64,000 bases of DNA from Telmatactis stephensoni (taxonomy: Eukaryota > Cnidaria > Anthozoa > Actiniaria > Isophelliidae): positions 682,001 through 746,000 of the forward strand of contig JALIZF010001876.1 of the NCBI GenBank assembly GCA_029948255.1, written 5' to 3'. Both the position numbers and the translations under genes were made by a program. Positions 1 to 11,900 of the stretch are shown here, piece by piece; position 1 is the first letter of the stretch; each line of letters opens with the position of its first letter. A model generated the notes under the pieces. It was given only the letters and a program-made list of their open reading frames with translations. It was not told where the DNA came from and did not search any database.

Positions 1-3000
1 ATATGAGCTGTATAATGCAGGCCAGTACACACTTGACAAGCAGTTCTCATATCTTGATTGTAATGGTACTTGGAGACAAATGGATTATGCCAACATTAGC
101 TTCAAGTTAGGGAAAAGAAAATACGGAAATTCCGTACAATATGTCATTAAAGTAAGTACCTTGCAACAACCCAACGATACTGTTGATTTTCTGCTTCACT
201 TCCAATAAGATTTGTTGATTGTTTTTAAATTTTGAATTTCTGGTTTCATTGTTGAATCATATACTCATTTATCCTTGGATTTCACTGCAATCTCTTCCGA
301 TCTCATCCCAAAATATATCGACTTCTTGATTTCATAGGATACGGTTTGCACAAGTCTGCAAAAAGTCTAAAAGCTTTCATTCTTCTTTTCTTGATCAATA
401 ACTCCAATATTTCTAGTTACATTAATCACATCACAGGTCAAACAGTTCATATTGTATGATTAGAAATCTTGAAGATGTTTTTTTCTTTCTCATAGGACAA
501 AGGTTATAAAAGTTTTGGCCTTTATAAACAAAAATTATATGGGTGTGTAATCAAGCTGAACGTCAATGTATACACTACAGCAACAAGAACTTATCATCCA
601 TACAAGTGCATCTTACTAAAAGTGCGCGGTCAACTTAAATGTAAGTATAATTATAGACTCTATAAAACTGTGTTACATTGGTAAGAACTGGTGTTGTCAG
701 TAAATCTAATATCAGGCTGGTCTCACTCAATTTCTTTGCAATGAATTTGCTGTTTCAATACGTTTTTCTTGATTACAAGGTCCTGTCAAAATCCATCCAA
801 CCCTGTCATCAATGTCCTCTACACTGACCTTCCCATCATCACCATCATCAGCACCACCATCATCATCACTCCAAACTCCATATTTACAAGAGTCTACATC
901 TCCAAAAGTCTTTACCAAAAGCAGCTGGAAATCAACGCCTGTAAGTTGAATTATCAAACAACTTTCAGCTCATATTTAGGTATTCTTTGACCTTATGAGA
1001 GCATAGAGAACATTACAAATTTAGAAGAATAATTAAGATATATGCCTTAAAGGTGCTTTTCTCTTTTCCTTTTCCTTTTGTTTTTTTAGGAAAGCTATAC
1101 GCGGTAACGTTAAGGGTGCGTATTTTCTAATCACCGACATAAAATATTAATAATATTTGATTCTTAATTCTTTTTGAAGACGACGAAGCCATTTCTAAAG
1201 AAGAAAAGTGCTAGTACCGCTGACAATACAAGTATCATCGCAGGCGCAGTTGTTGGTGTAGTAGTTCTACTGGCAATCATTGTCATGGTATTTCTTATTA
1301 TCAAAAGAAAAAGGTAAAGTAGTTACTTTTATATTGGTTGGTATATAAAGGCTCCGACACATCTTAGAACATTTTCTGAAACATTGCGCGCAACACAGTT
1401 TCACCGTGTGTCCACCCCTGCAATGTAATGCACAAACAACTGCAGGTTTAGGATCGAGTTCTACTTCTGATACATTTTCTGCAACATTGCGCGCAACATT
1501 TCAAGGGTGGACACACGGTGTAACTGTGTTGTGATCCTTATTAAAACTTTAGTACTTTCTATTGTTCTGCGACATATTGCTTTTCCCACATCAGAAAATT
1601 GAGATTTTCATACCGGGGATATATCAACCTATGGAAAACATGTTTTTGAAGTAAAATGTATTGAAACTTGTTTTTTAAAAGATTCCAGTTTTGAGTTGAA
1701 AACTTTCAACCAATCAGAGGAACAGTCAAACGCAATAAATCAGACAATAAAAGCTACCAAATTGTTATTTTCCCACATAGAATTTCTGTTTTATTATACT
1801 CAGAAGAGTTATCTCTAAAAAATCATTTAGTAAAATGATTTTTTTATGTTTTCACCAATAAAATGAACGGTTTAAACGATACCACAATTAGCACCTTTTT
1901 GCATTCCATACTTCTTAGACGGACCATTACTTAATTTAATTTATCGATCATACTCGTGTTTTGCACGTAAGAAAGTTTGTTTACAAAATGATGAAACCAA
2001 ATGGGTGACGTAGCATGGAAACTCATCTATACATAGACAATTATATTTCAAACCGGCCTGGTCGTGTGCGCGCATATTCTTTTCTAGTATATAGCCTTTG
2101 GTAGTTGCTATATCCTTTCAATAGGCCAAAATCTAAATAAGAAATAATAAGTCATTATGATAAATCATGGATAAAGTTGCCAAAAGGGCGCGGCAAAATT
2201 AAATGGGAAATGCATCTCAAATGAATTATAATGAATTTTTACAAATGCTAATGTATATATAGTTTTACTACTGGCCTGCCCCGATTACTGAGTTTCCTTT
2301 ACTATTTGCAGGCCAGTGGAGTAATGTAAATCTGTATTGTGGTTTCTGTAAATAAAATTTGACCTTGACCTTGTAATAAATTATGATAAATTATGATAAA
2401 TGTAGTCACGTGACGCTGTCATGTTGATACCTTGTCATTACAGAAAATCGGCAAGAGAGAGAACAGATCAAGGACAGCAAGGACAAGCGCGTAACGGTAA
2501 TACGAAACAACATTTTAAATTTCTTTCAAAAGCAACAAATTAAATGCCCTCAAAATCTATCGTTGTGACATCTAATTTGGATCTGTAAATCTATAAATAT
2601 GATCTGTTCTCCGCCTAGAGCAAACACAGTTGAACCTCGCAATAAACTGAATTACATGTGTAGTGGTCTCTTGTGTATTTCGTTTTGTGTCATGAATGGT
2701 TTTGGTTCAGTGATAGCAACTATTAGTCACTAAATGGCTACTATTAATTACTATTTACTTTGAATTTACTTCACGGTTTAACTGCGTTTGCTCTATGCTC
2801 TTTACTTCATACACTATATAATTAAAGTGATAACTAATTTATGTACCAGAGAAATTTTTCAAAGTAGCTAGCTGACAAGAAACAGAAATCTTTGGATATG
2901 TTTAGAAAATAAAATGTTATTTTTCAGTTAAATTATTGTAAAGCTAGAGTTGTCTTTTACATTTCACAGAATATATTTCTTACGCCCAACCCCTAGACAA

Positions 3001-3374
3001 CAATATGGCAAATACTGGTCAGCAGTCATCCATTGTCTATGCCCAACCCCTAGACAACAATATGACAAATACTGGTCAGCAGTCATCCAGTGAGGGCCAG
3101 TACGATTACGCATACTGCGTCGCTGTTAATCAAAGTCAAGGTACACAAAATGTTACTCAGTATTGAAAAGGTTTCATCCACTTAGGTCGCTCCGTCAGTA
3201 CACTGATCTGGAGAAATTTTTAAGACATCCATTTTTGCTCCGGCTATAGGTACTTCGTCCACACTAAAACAATGTTTTTATTTTATTTTACTTGAAGGAC
3301 CGGGCGAAGAGCAGCATGTATATGGTTCCCTTAGCTTAAAGCTCATCAAGAACCTCACTTATATTGTCCCCTGA
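1..3374 (+). CDS. Receptor-like gene A (partial, 5' end missing; ITAM-like family)
   Basis: Single-pass membrane protein of the tandem family; exon 1 (signal peptide and Cys module) lies left of the window. Exons seen: 1-151, 496-640, 780-940, 1180-1313, 2444-2496, 2970-3140, 3298-3374. Exon 2 carries the family motif CNGTW and exon 3 a CVIKLNV segment; the 780-940 exon is a Ser/Thr/Pro stalk, shorter than in gene B. The 1180-1313 exon gives a hydrophobic helix (IIAGAVVGVVVLLAI) followed by basic KRKR. The 2970-3140 tail exon has two tandem copies of a 19-residue unit starting YAQPLDNN. The last exon keeps one YGSL motif, then shifts into a different sequence and stops at 3372-3374. Introns and exons are near-identical to gene B, so A is a recent duplicate. 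A truncated tail makes function uncertain; it could be expressed with reduced signalling capacity or be decaying. Confidence 0.72.
2970..3374 (+). other. Gene A cytoplasmic-tail exons with internal duplication
   Basis: Exon 2970-3140 (phase 1 in, phase 1 out, as in paralogues) encodes two adjacent 57-bp units that each begin YAQPLDNN; gene B has only one. It ends with QYDYAY, also found in B. Exon 3298-3374 starts after an acceptor ending CTTGAAG. In gene B those same bases are coding (VLEGP), so A has lost the upstream half of its last exon and appears to use a former coding stretch as a splice acceptor. Confidence 0.6.
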
Positions 3375-3715
3375 TCAATATGACAAATACTGGTCAGCAG
3401 TCATCCAGTGAGGGCCAATACGATTACGCGTACTACGTCGCTGTTAATCGAACTCGAGGTACACAAAATGTTGCTCAGTATTGAAAAAGTTTCATCCACT
3501 TAGGTCGCTACGTTAGTACACTGATCTGGATAAATTTTCAAGCACATCCATTTTTGCTCCGGCTATAGGTACTTTGTCCATACTAAACCAATGTTTTTAT
3601 TTTATTTTACTTGAAGGACCGGGCGAAGAGCAGCATGTATATGGTTCCCTTCAAGCTCAAGAACCTCACTTATGTTGTTCCCTAAACCGTGATAACGTTG
3701 TTGACAGGGACTAGC
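3375..3715 (+). pseudogene. Duplicated remnant of gene A tail exons
   Basis: A tandem duplication of about 320 bp repeats the region from the second YAQPLDNN unit through the intron and the last exon. The copy at 3379-3459 lacks the start of its exon (no YAQPL, joined directly after the TGA at 3372-3374). The copy of the last exon begins at 3618 and would read GEEQHVYGSL, but its next motif has Cys in place of Tyr (HLCCSL versus HLYCSL in B). It stops at TAG 3713-3715, well before the YENNLYNS end present in B. It could be an alternative terminal exon if 2970-3140 or the partial copy spliced to it. Confidence 0.6.
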
Positions 3716-3800
3716 CTGTACAACTCTAATGTTGAAGTCATTCTGTTGTCTGAACCAATCCAAACAAAGATGGCTGACGTCCTCTAACATTAAAAAAGAG

Positions 3801-4196
3801 CTCGGGGGGGGGGGGGGGGGGGGGAACTCCATTGTAAAAGGATCGGGTATGTTCGTTGTATCTCTTAGGATCAGCAATTTGGTGTCTTTCAGAGTGTTAT
3901 AAATTTGAAGTTTACAGTTTTAGCCGTTTCTGGTCTCCCTTAGAGTATCAAAAGAGCCCATCGCTTGTTCTCAGATGGACGGAATTTGCCCAACAAAAGT
4001 GTGCAGACCGTCCAATTTTGTGTTCATAAAATAATGTTCAATAGCTTCTTATCGGTGGTATCTCTTAGGGGTTAAAAAACCGTCTGGCCACGCCCTCCTT
4101 AAAAGACTTCCAGTATCTTTTAGGGGTGTTTTTTAAAATTTCCGACGAGCATACCCGATTCCTTTACAATGGTGCCCCCCCCCCCCCCCCCCCGGG
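3801..4196. mobile_element. G-run-ended MITE in the gene A 3' region
   Basis: The ends are inverted repeats: a run of about 18 G followed by CCATTGTAAAAGGATCGGG on the left and its complement ending in a C-run on the right. It is flanked by an 8-bp direct repeat AAAAAGAG (3793-3800 and 4197-4204). Gene B has the uninterrupted site in its own 3' region (17770-17785), which supports insertion into A after the A/B duplication. No coding capacity. Confidence 0.7.
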
Positions 4197-4876
4197 AAAA
4201 AGAGATGCCCTGTAAAATTACCCTGTGAAATTATAAAAGATGGACGAGAGACGCCATGGCATAACTAGAAATAGTTTTGGCTAAAAGCACAAATTAAAGG
4301 GCTAATTAAAATTAAAATTGTAATTAAAATGGAGCCACAATTTACAATAGATTTTTGTAGTTTTTCATATTTATATACATATTTTTTATACTTTAATCTA
4401 CAAGTTTACATATTTATAATTTTATATTTTATATTATATATTTTGCATTTTAGTTATGTCTGTCAAAGCTCCCAATGATAACGGTGTTCTTTGGGACACT
4501 AGTTGAAGGGATTACCCTGTATAACTGATAAAGGCATTCATAAATTGAAATTCGTTCATTCAAAAATTGAAATTCTTTCTATTTCATTATAAAATTAAAT
4601 AATTAGATGGTTAAGAACGTTATGCATAATCTTTGGAATGTTAGATAATGTTACCAATGAGGGACTAACTTTATATTTCTTTGGAATCAATTCCAGTCAT
4701 AATAGGCACACATCCTATTAATAGTTGTAATGGTAAATATTATCGGTCTCATTCATTCTTTTATATAGAGAATGGTTTGTACCAAGGAGTTATAGCTTGC
4801 GAAGAAGGATGGACTCAAACCCAGATTATCCTTCTTCACGTGCAGGCTTTTCTTTTTTTTACTTTTTCATGTACAG

Positions 4877-4985
4877 CTAGAGTGATTTTTATTTGACCGT
4901 GAAAGAAAATGACTATTTGGCTTTAGAGTCTTTTACCAACTATTAGTTTGTCTATTCCTTCATGGTCAAATGAAAACCACTCTAG
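4877..4985. mobile_element. Short inverted-repeat MITE
   Basis: About 30-bp imperfect terminal inverted repeats starting CTAGAGTG, ending CACTCTAG and containing TTTGACC/GGTCAAA enclose roughly 45 bp. No coding potential. Confidence 0.5.
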
Positions 4986-7067
4986 TGGTATAGCAATTAT
5001 AGCAACTATAGCAATTCACTATATAACCTAATAAATAATGCTATAGTCCTGATTATAAAAAACACAATAGGTAAGTTGCATGCTAAGTAGAAAGTCGTCT
5101 TGTCTTGATAAAGATCGTCTGATTCCTGTGTACTGCCTAGATCACATAATTATTCATAATTATTCATAATTATTCGTATTATATCATTGAGTATCGCATA
5201 CTTATTTCATAATGTATTGAACCCCATTCCAAGAGAATTAAGATAAGTTTTTTACAGTTACATATTTAACTATAATAACTTTTTAACCTATTTAAACTGG
5301 GGAGTAGCAAAGCGTTGTTGAACTGTTGGATATTGACGCTATATAAAATACTTTTTATCATTATTATAAAATACCACATTCACCTTCGAATGTACTACCT
5401 TAGATTAGTGTCATATAAGTACTTTTTAGGGTAAATGCATTGTTAATCTGATTAGTTTTAGGAGGACCAAGTTGGAAAAAAGCATAGCTTTACTTATCAT
5501 ATCCTCTATAAATAAATAAAAAAGAGTTACTATTATATTGAATAAATGTTTCTTAAAAAAATATTTGAAAATTTCCAATTCTTTCTTAGGCAATGTTCTG
5601 GCCCAGTATCACGACCAGCAGCTAACCATAACTTACAATAATGTTTGGTAAAAAAAGGATGAACTAGTCTGACTAACTAAAAGACTAACAAATGGCGGGA
5701 AAAAACTCTCACTCTGCAGGGGGCACAGGGTACCCATCACAGGCAAGTAATTATAATATGATGCAGGAAGCAAAGCTTGCTACATCTGAACTAAAATAAT
5801 GTGTTATATATATGGCTTGACAGTTGTAATATCATTTTTAAAGGGAGGATATGCTATTCTATAGTACATTTGGGGTAGGGGGGTATGAATAGGGAAAATG
5901 GTGATAGAAATATGTTAAAATAATATGAACGAACAAATGGGAAAATGATAAATTGAGAATAAATATAAAAGTTTTAGAAGGATTGTGAATAAAGGATGCT
6001 TGATTGAATGTGGTATACATAACTATAAAAATTGAATAGGGTATATGAATATGAAAAATGAATTGGATTTATAAAATGATAAAATAGAAAAATAAATTAA
6101 AAAAAATACACTTACTGATATATTAAATAGAATTGAAAAGATGTAGAGTGATGGGGAGGAGTGTGGATGTGGGTGTGGCAATAAAATATCGTGGGGTGAC
6201 AAAATGAATGTAGGTCATGTATGCGTGAAACAACATAGAGGGGAAGTGATGTTATAGATAGTACGAAACAAAACATAAATAAATGTATAGTATAATAGCA
6301 TAATGTAAGCAATAAGAGGTAATGGTGGCAATAACTTAGGTAAATATATCTAAGTGAGCTCAATTAGAAGTAAGAGTTGTCGTGTATCTACAAGGGGAAC
6401 CATCGGAAAATTCGTCGAAACTGCTTGAGTACTATTCGTCAGGAGCAAGATACAAAGCAGCGGATGTAAATCCACGCATAAAAAGTCTCGTTTTTGTTGG
6501 ATATAACTCAAGAAACTCTCCCTACGTTATCAAAGACAAAAACTGTCTAATCAGCGTTGTCATTTTACAGTCGATCCTCGAACTCAAACTTTCGCAACAA
6601 AGAAAGAAAATTTAAAGCACACTTTCTAAGGACAAAATAACTCCCCATTATTTCTAAGAGTCCTGAGACAACAACGAAGCCGTTCTTTAATTGAAAAGTC
6701 GTAATATGGATGAAAACTGACGATAATTCTGTGATGAAAAATGAACAACTAAGTCATGAGTGAAACTTTTCCGAGCCGGCAAAGTCATTTTGTGTGGAGA
6801 AATTATAATTGCTGTTTATGGAGCTTTGTGATGCCTGGATATCTGGATAACACTGAATTCTGCTTGCATAAGAGTACCCAAATTTTACAGACAGTCTAGT
6901 AGTGTTCAACTAGTGATTTTTTTGTCAAGCTCGATTTTTTGTTGTCTCGTAAATACGAAAAACATTCTTTCGCGATGAATGACAATGGAATGAACTTTAC
7001 TCAGGCTAGGCTGGCAGAAAACGTTTCAGTACCGTTATCTATCTAAATTAATGTTTTTCCTTGTTTA

Positions 7068-7212
7068 GAGTACAAACACTAAAAGTGTGCAATGCTTTGC
7101 ACTATTTAGCACTAAATAGCACTAATTAAACAATAGAAAACAATAGAATTTCCATAATTTAGCACTATTTAGTGCTAGCTATTTATGCTGCACACTTTTA
7201 GTGTTTGTACTC
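7068..7212. mobile_element. 145-bp MITE with TA target duplication
   Basis: Terminal inverted repeats of about 24 bp (GAGTACAAACACTAAAAG and its complement) are bordered by TA on each side (7066-7067, 7213-7214). The interior also folds (TAGCACTATTTAGTGCTA). TA target sites fit a Tc1/mariner-type non-autonomous element. Confidence 0.6.
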
Positions 7213-8828
7213 TACTATTAATATCTTGCAATCATTGTAAATATGATTTAGGGCTAGTAAATCAAGTAATTGAAGATTTGAAAACGTCATTCTTGTCTCT
7301 TATTTCTATGAGCATGCTTTTGGGTTAGAATTTTCATTTGAGCGTAGCTATTGTACGTTTAACTGTTTGCAGTATTCACTGAATTTTTCAGTCTGTAGGT
7401 TTTGGTATCAGAAATTGACAAACACTTCCTCTTCTCTTTTCATTAGTGTTTTTGTGTTTTCTATTTTGTTTCTAAAATATTATCTTCAAATTAAACACGA
7501 AAAAGGATTATTTGCGATTGATTGTCGTAATGAGCTCGAGCGGCATTGAGTTTTCAGAGTTTTAATTTGCTTAAAAAAAAGTATAAAGAAATCAAAGGAG
7601 AATCAAGTTTGCTCTCACTTCATCAATTTATTCACAAACAAATGTTTAGTGAAAGTTGCTCATTATTGCATTCTTATATTTTTAAACCATATTTTGCTTA
7701 CAAATATGCTCTAGCCAAAGACACTGACGCAACAATCGTGTTTACATGTAGCCTCATGAAAACACGTTCTTTACCAATCAGAGCGCGCGTAGTATCTTAG
7801 TTATTTTATAAATATTTATGCATTTTCAACTTTCGGGAGAACATTTTATGTCACGAGTTCATTGAAGAAAGGAGTAAAGTACTCCCTCAGGGAAGACAAA
7901 CTATCAAATGTAACAGTGATTTGACAATTTAGAGGTATTTTAGAAAATTTGCGAATTCTACTAGCAACGAGCAGTTATATACGACAGTACACCGTTGAAA
8001 TTGAACGTTACTGCTGTTTGACCTGTTTTGACCATTTTTATTGTAAAAAGAATAATAATGTTGACGTCCTGACTCTGGGTTTACAAGTAAAATAGTACAC
8101 TTCAGTTTAAGGGTTTCAGCCAATTAAAGTGCTCGTTAGATTCAGGCTAAATATTAAAGTATAAAGAGGTATTAAGTCAGCTACATTCAATCAATCGACG
8201 TATTTAATTTCAGTTTTTATGAACAAAGGATGATATCATGAAAATGATGACTTGTGTCGCTGTAACAAGCACGTAGGATTTCATTAAGACGTATCGAGAA
8301 ACAAGGAAGAAACCCCACTCGAGCTCCCTTGGTTTTTCTCTGACTGAATAGCAGAGCAACATACCAGGTTTTATACACCTAAATATGTCATTCGATTTGT
8401 TTTTTGTTTTTACTGTGGCTATATTTTTCTTTTCTATACTTTCTGAATTTTAACTTCGCTGAAGCAAATAAGGAATCAGTTGAAAATGACTTCATTTTGA
8501 GGTATATCGACCAATAGCAGTTGTCTTCACCAACTAGTTTCTTTCACAATATACTTACTTTTTGCTAATTACTTGACTTTCTATGCGGAAATAAAACGAA
8601 AAAGTCAATCCTCTACTGACAGAAACTTCCTTATGAAAGAATATTCTTTAAAATTGTATTTCCTGTGGCTTTAAGGAAACTATATACTTAAACCCAATTT
8701 TTGGTGGAAGAAAAATCTCCGGAGTTAAACTCGAGAGCCCAATAACTGATTCAGGAAGTTTTTGAAGGATAATATACCAAGTAGAGCTGTGAGTGCGTTA
8801 ACATTGTTCTTCAGATATCATACTTAAT

Positions 8829-8836
8829 TATAAAAA
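8829..8836 (+). promoter_or_regulatory. Possible TATA box of gene B
   Basis: TATAAAAA lies 68 bp upstream of the chosen ATG at 8904, a sensible distance for a short 5' UTR. It is only a motif match in AT-rich DNA. Confidence 0.3.
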
Positions 8837-8903
8837 TCTTCTTCAGCCATTCATTTCTTTCGAGTACATTGGTGAGGGCTTTATTGAAACTAACCAACAG
8901 ACA

Positions 8904-11900
8904 ATGAATATCGCTACTATAGTAGTATTACTGGTATTTCTTTGTGAAGTTTCTTCTGCACAAGATTCGTACGTTATCAAACGTGGAACTCGAGACATCT
9001 TCACGATTCCTAGATCGTTGTGTGAAGCTGACGCTGCATCACAACAGTGTTGTAAGATGGGTGCATATCAACACCTCCAAAAAAATTATTCAGTTAATTG
9101 TACGTGTAAGTGCGGTATTTATTACGTCTTTGGGTTCTTTGACAACACATGGAAATGCCAAAACATTTCTGATGTACGCAAACATGCAGGTAAATATTTC
9201 CCCTTCTCTTTCTGTGTAAAATTTGTTGATTGAAGTATTGTCATATGAAACGTTACGTTTTTGTTGATCCGTTCATTAACCCTAATGATGGAAGCCCTAA
9301 AGCTCAGTTTTCAAATTTTGGACGAAACAAGTTCGACCTCGTTGATATTTTTTTAATATTTTCTGGTCAGTTCAAATGTCTAATGTATGCTAAATTGAAG
9401 TCCAACCAATCACAGGCACCCCAGACAATCATTTAGAGCAGTATTCCTCATGGAATACAAAAAAATTTAAGTTGACCTTATTTTGTAGTAAATAATATTT
9501 TTTCGTGTGTTTTTAAGCTTTTTTCTGGCTTTGAGCTATTATTATTTTTATAGAGGGGGAAAATTAAAAAAAAGCTTACTATAAAACCGCTCAAACCCCC
9601 CAGAAAAAAAGCTTAAGGTAATTCCTCTGTTTTGCACCGCGCACGCCTACTGCGCATGGTTCAAAAAGCATAAATCGCGACTTTACGAGCATTTTCTTTC
9701 AAGGTATAATCAAAAAGGATACAAAACTCGATTTTGGAAATTTTTTTAATCTTTGGTGCGATAAAAAGCAAGTTTTGCGAAACTCGCCCCATTCCCTTCT
9801 CGAAAAAGTGCCGTTTTTAGCTCTATTATGATGATGTTTTACAAAATATCTCGCAAACGAGCACCGTGACCCCCATTTCTTATTTCAAAACTTGCATTCA
9901 CGCAATGATTTACACAACATATTTGAAAATTAAGAAAATCTATCGATAGGAACATGGAAAATTTGACGCTTTTTTGTGTATATTTGAGCCCTAGAATGCC
10001 AAAAATCGAACATTTCGGGGGTATGTTGCTCTCTAAATGATGCAAAAAATGTTCCAATGAAATGCGTTATCGAAGTTAAAATAAGCTTTCTTGCGAGATA
10101 TTTTACTATTTTACCTGTTTCTACTAAAATACTGCTAACTGAGTTTTGGAGTCTTTTTCTGAGACCAGATAGACATATCAACGAATTAGCTGGAAAACAT
10201 CGAACGTTCGCGCGAAATCGCTAAAATACCCTTGTCTATCAAGCCAAATATTTCCTAAACAAGTACCGTGACCCCCTCTGTTTTTGTTAGTTACGAGATA
10301 AGTAACTCAAAACCTACAAAATATCAAATTTTAAGCGATTTCTATCGGTAGGATCTATTACAGAGGAATTACCTTAAAAACAGAAAATATTATCTACTAC
10401 AAAGTAAGGTGAAAAAAACATATGTATTAGGACAGTGTGCACAAAAATATATGTTATTTTTTTAGGGAAACAGATTTGGGCTTGTTTTCAATTTTCAGTT
10501 ATTTTTGAATCAATTCAGTGTTTGGTTATTATTGATACTCGAAATGAATAATAAATAAGTTTTATTAGATAAGTTCTGTCGAAATAAATGAATTTCCTTT
10601 TTTTTTTTTTTTTCTTATTATTATTACATACAGGATGCTCGTTGAGAAACAAGGTTCAGAGCTCCCCTAATGTTGTACCAGGCAGCATGATAGTGGTTGT
10701 ATATGGGAAGAATGTAGGCCAGTACACACTTGACAAGCAGTTCTCATATCTTGATTGTAATGGTACTTGGAGACAAATGGATTATGCCAACATTAGCTTC
10801 AAGTTACGGAAAAGAACACACAAAAATGACATACACTATGTCATTAAAGTAAGTACCTTGCAATAACCCAACGTACGATACTGTTGATTTTCTGCTTCAC
10901 TTCCACTAAGATTTTCTTTATTGTTTTAATTTTTAATTTCTGGTTTCATTATCAAATCTTATTTAAATCTTACTTGTCCTTGGATTTCACTGCAACTCTT
11001 CAGATCTTATCCGAAAATATATCGACTTCTAGATTTCATAGGATTCGGTTTGCGCAAGTCTGCGGAAAGTCTAAAAGCTGTCTTTTTTTCTCTTGATCAA
11101 TTTACAAGTGTAGTAAAACACCAATATTTCTAGTTACATTAATCGCATCACATCTGGTCAAACAGTTCATATGGTATGATTAGAAATCTTGAAGATGTTT
11201 TTTCTTTCTCATAGCACAAAGGTAATGCAAGTTTTGGCCTTTATATACCAAAATTATATGGGCATGTAATCAAGCTGAACGTCAATGTATACACTAGATC
11301 AACAACAACTTATCATCCATACAAGTGCTATTTACTAAAAGTGAAGGGTCAACTTAGATGTAAGTATAATTGCTGCGAGCGAAGCGAGTAGCCTCCTATT
11401 CGGAACACAGTGTAATCTGTGGATGTCACTAGACGAACATGCGATACATACGATCAGCGGTTCAAGTCCATACCGTATCGAGAGTCGATTCAAGGATGTC
11501 ACTGGACGAACAGGCGATACATACGATCAGCGATTCACATTTTTCCCTACATAAACTAGCTTTTTTTAAATCAGTTAGTTTTATAATCAGCCGTTTGAGA
11601 TTGTTTGAAAAATTGCCTTACTCAAAGTGCTAAATATTTTGAACTGTGTGTGTCCGACACTGATCCTTGTAGTTCAATATTGAAGGTCAACTAGCCTTGA
11701 ACTAGCAGTGTTCGTCACACAACGCATAGCACAGGAGATAGACAAGTAACATTTGATATATCAGACAAAGCGGTGTACTTTCGTAAGTTTTAGGGGAACA
11801 GCTCTCTGCTCGCAGCAGTTCACTTTCTATTAGAAATAGCTAGTTATAGACTCTATATAAAACTGTGTTACATTGATGAAAACTAGTGTTGTCATTGAAT

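Larger units (their letters stand above)
4205..8903. other. Intergenic region between genes A and B
   Basis: About 4.7 kb of AT-rich DNA with no gene I can support. It contains small inverted-repeat elements (4877-4985 and 7068-7212) and scattered low-complexity sequence. Short open frames at 4681-4896, 6382-6615 and 7367-7800 show no family motifs, splice context or recognisable domains. Confidence 0.6.

Noticed and set aside
6382..6615. 77-codon open frame
   Set aside because: No signal, domain, paralogue or splice context; compatible with chance in this composition.
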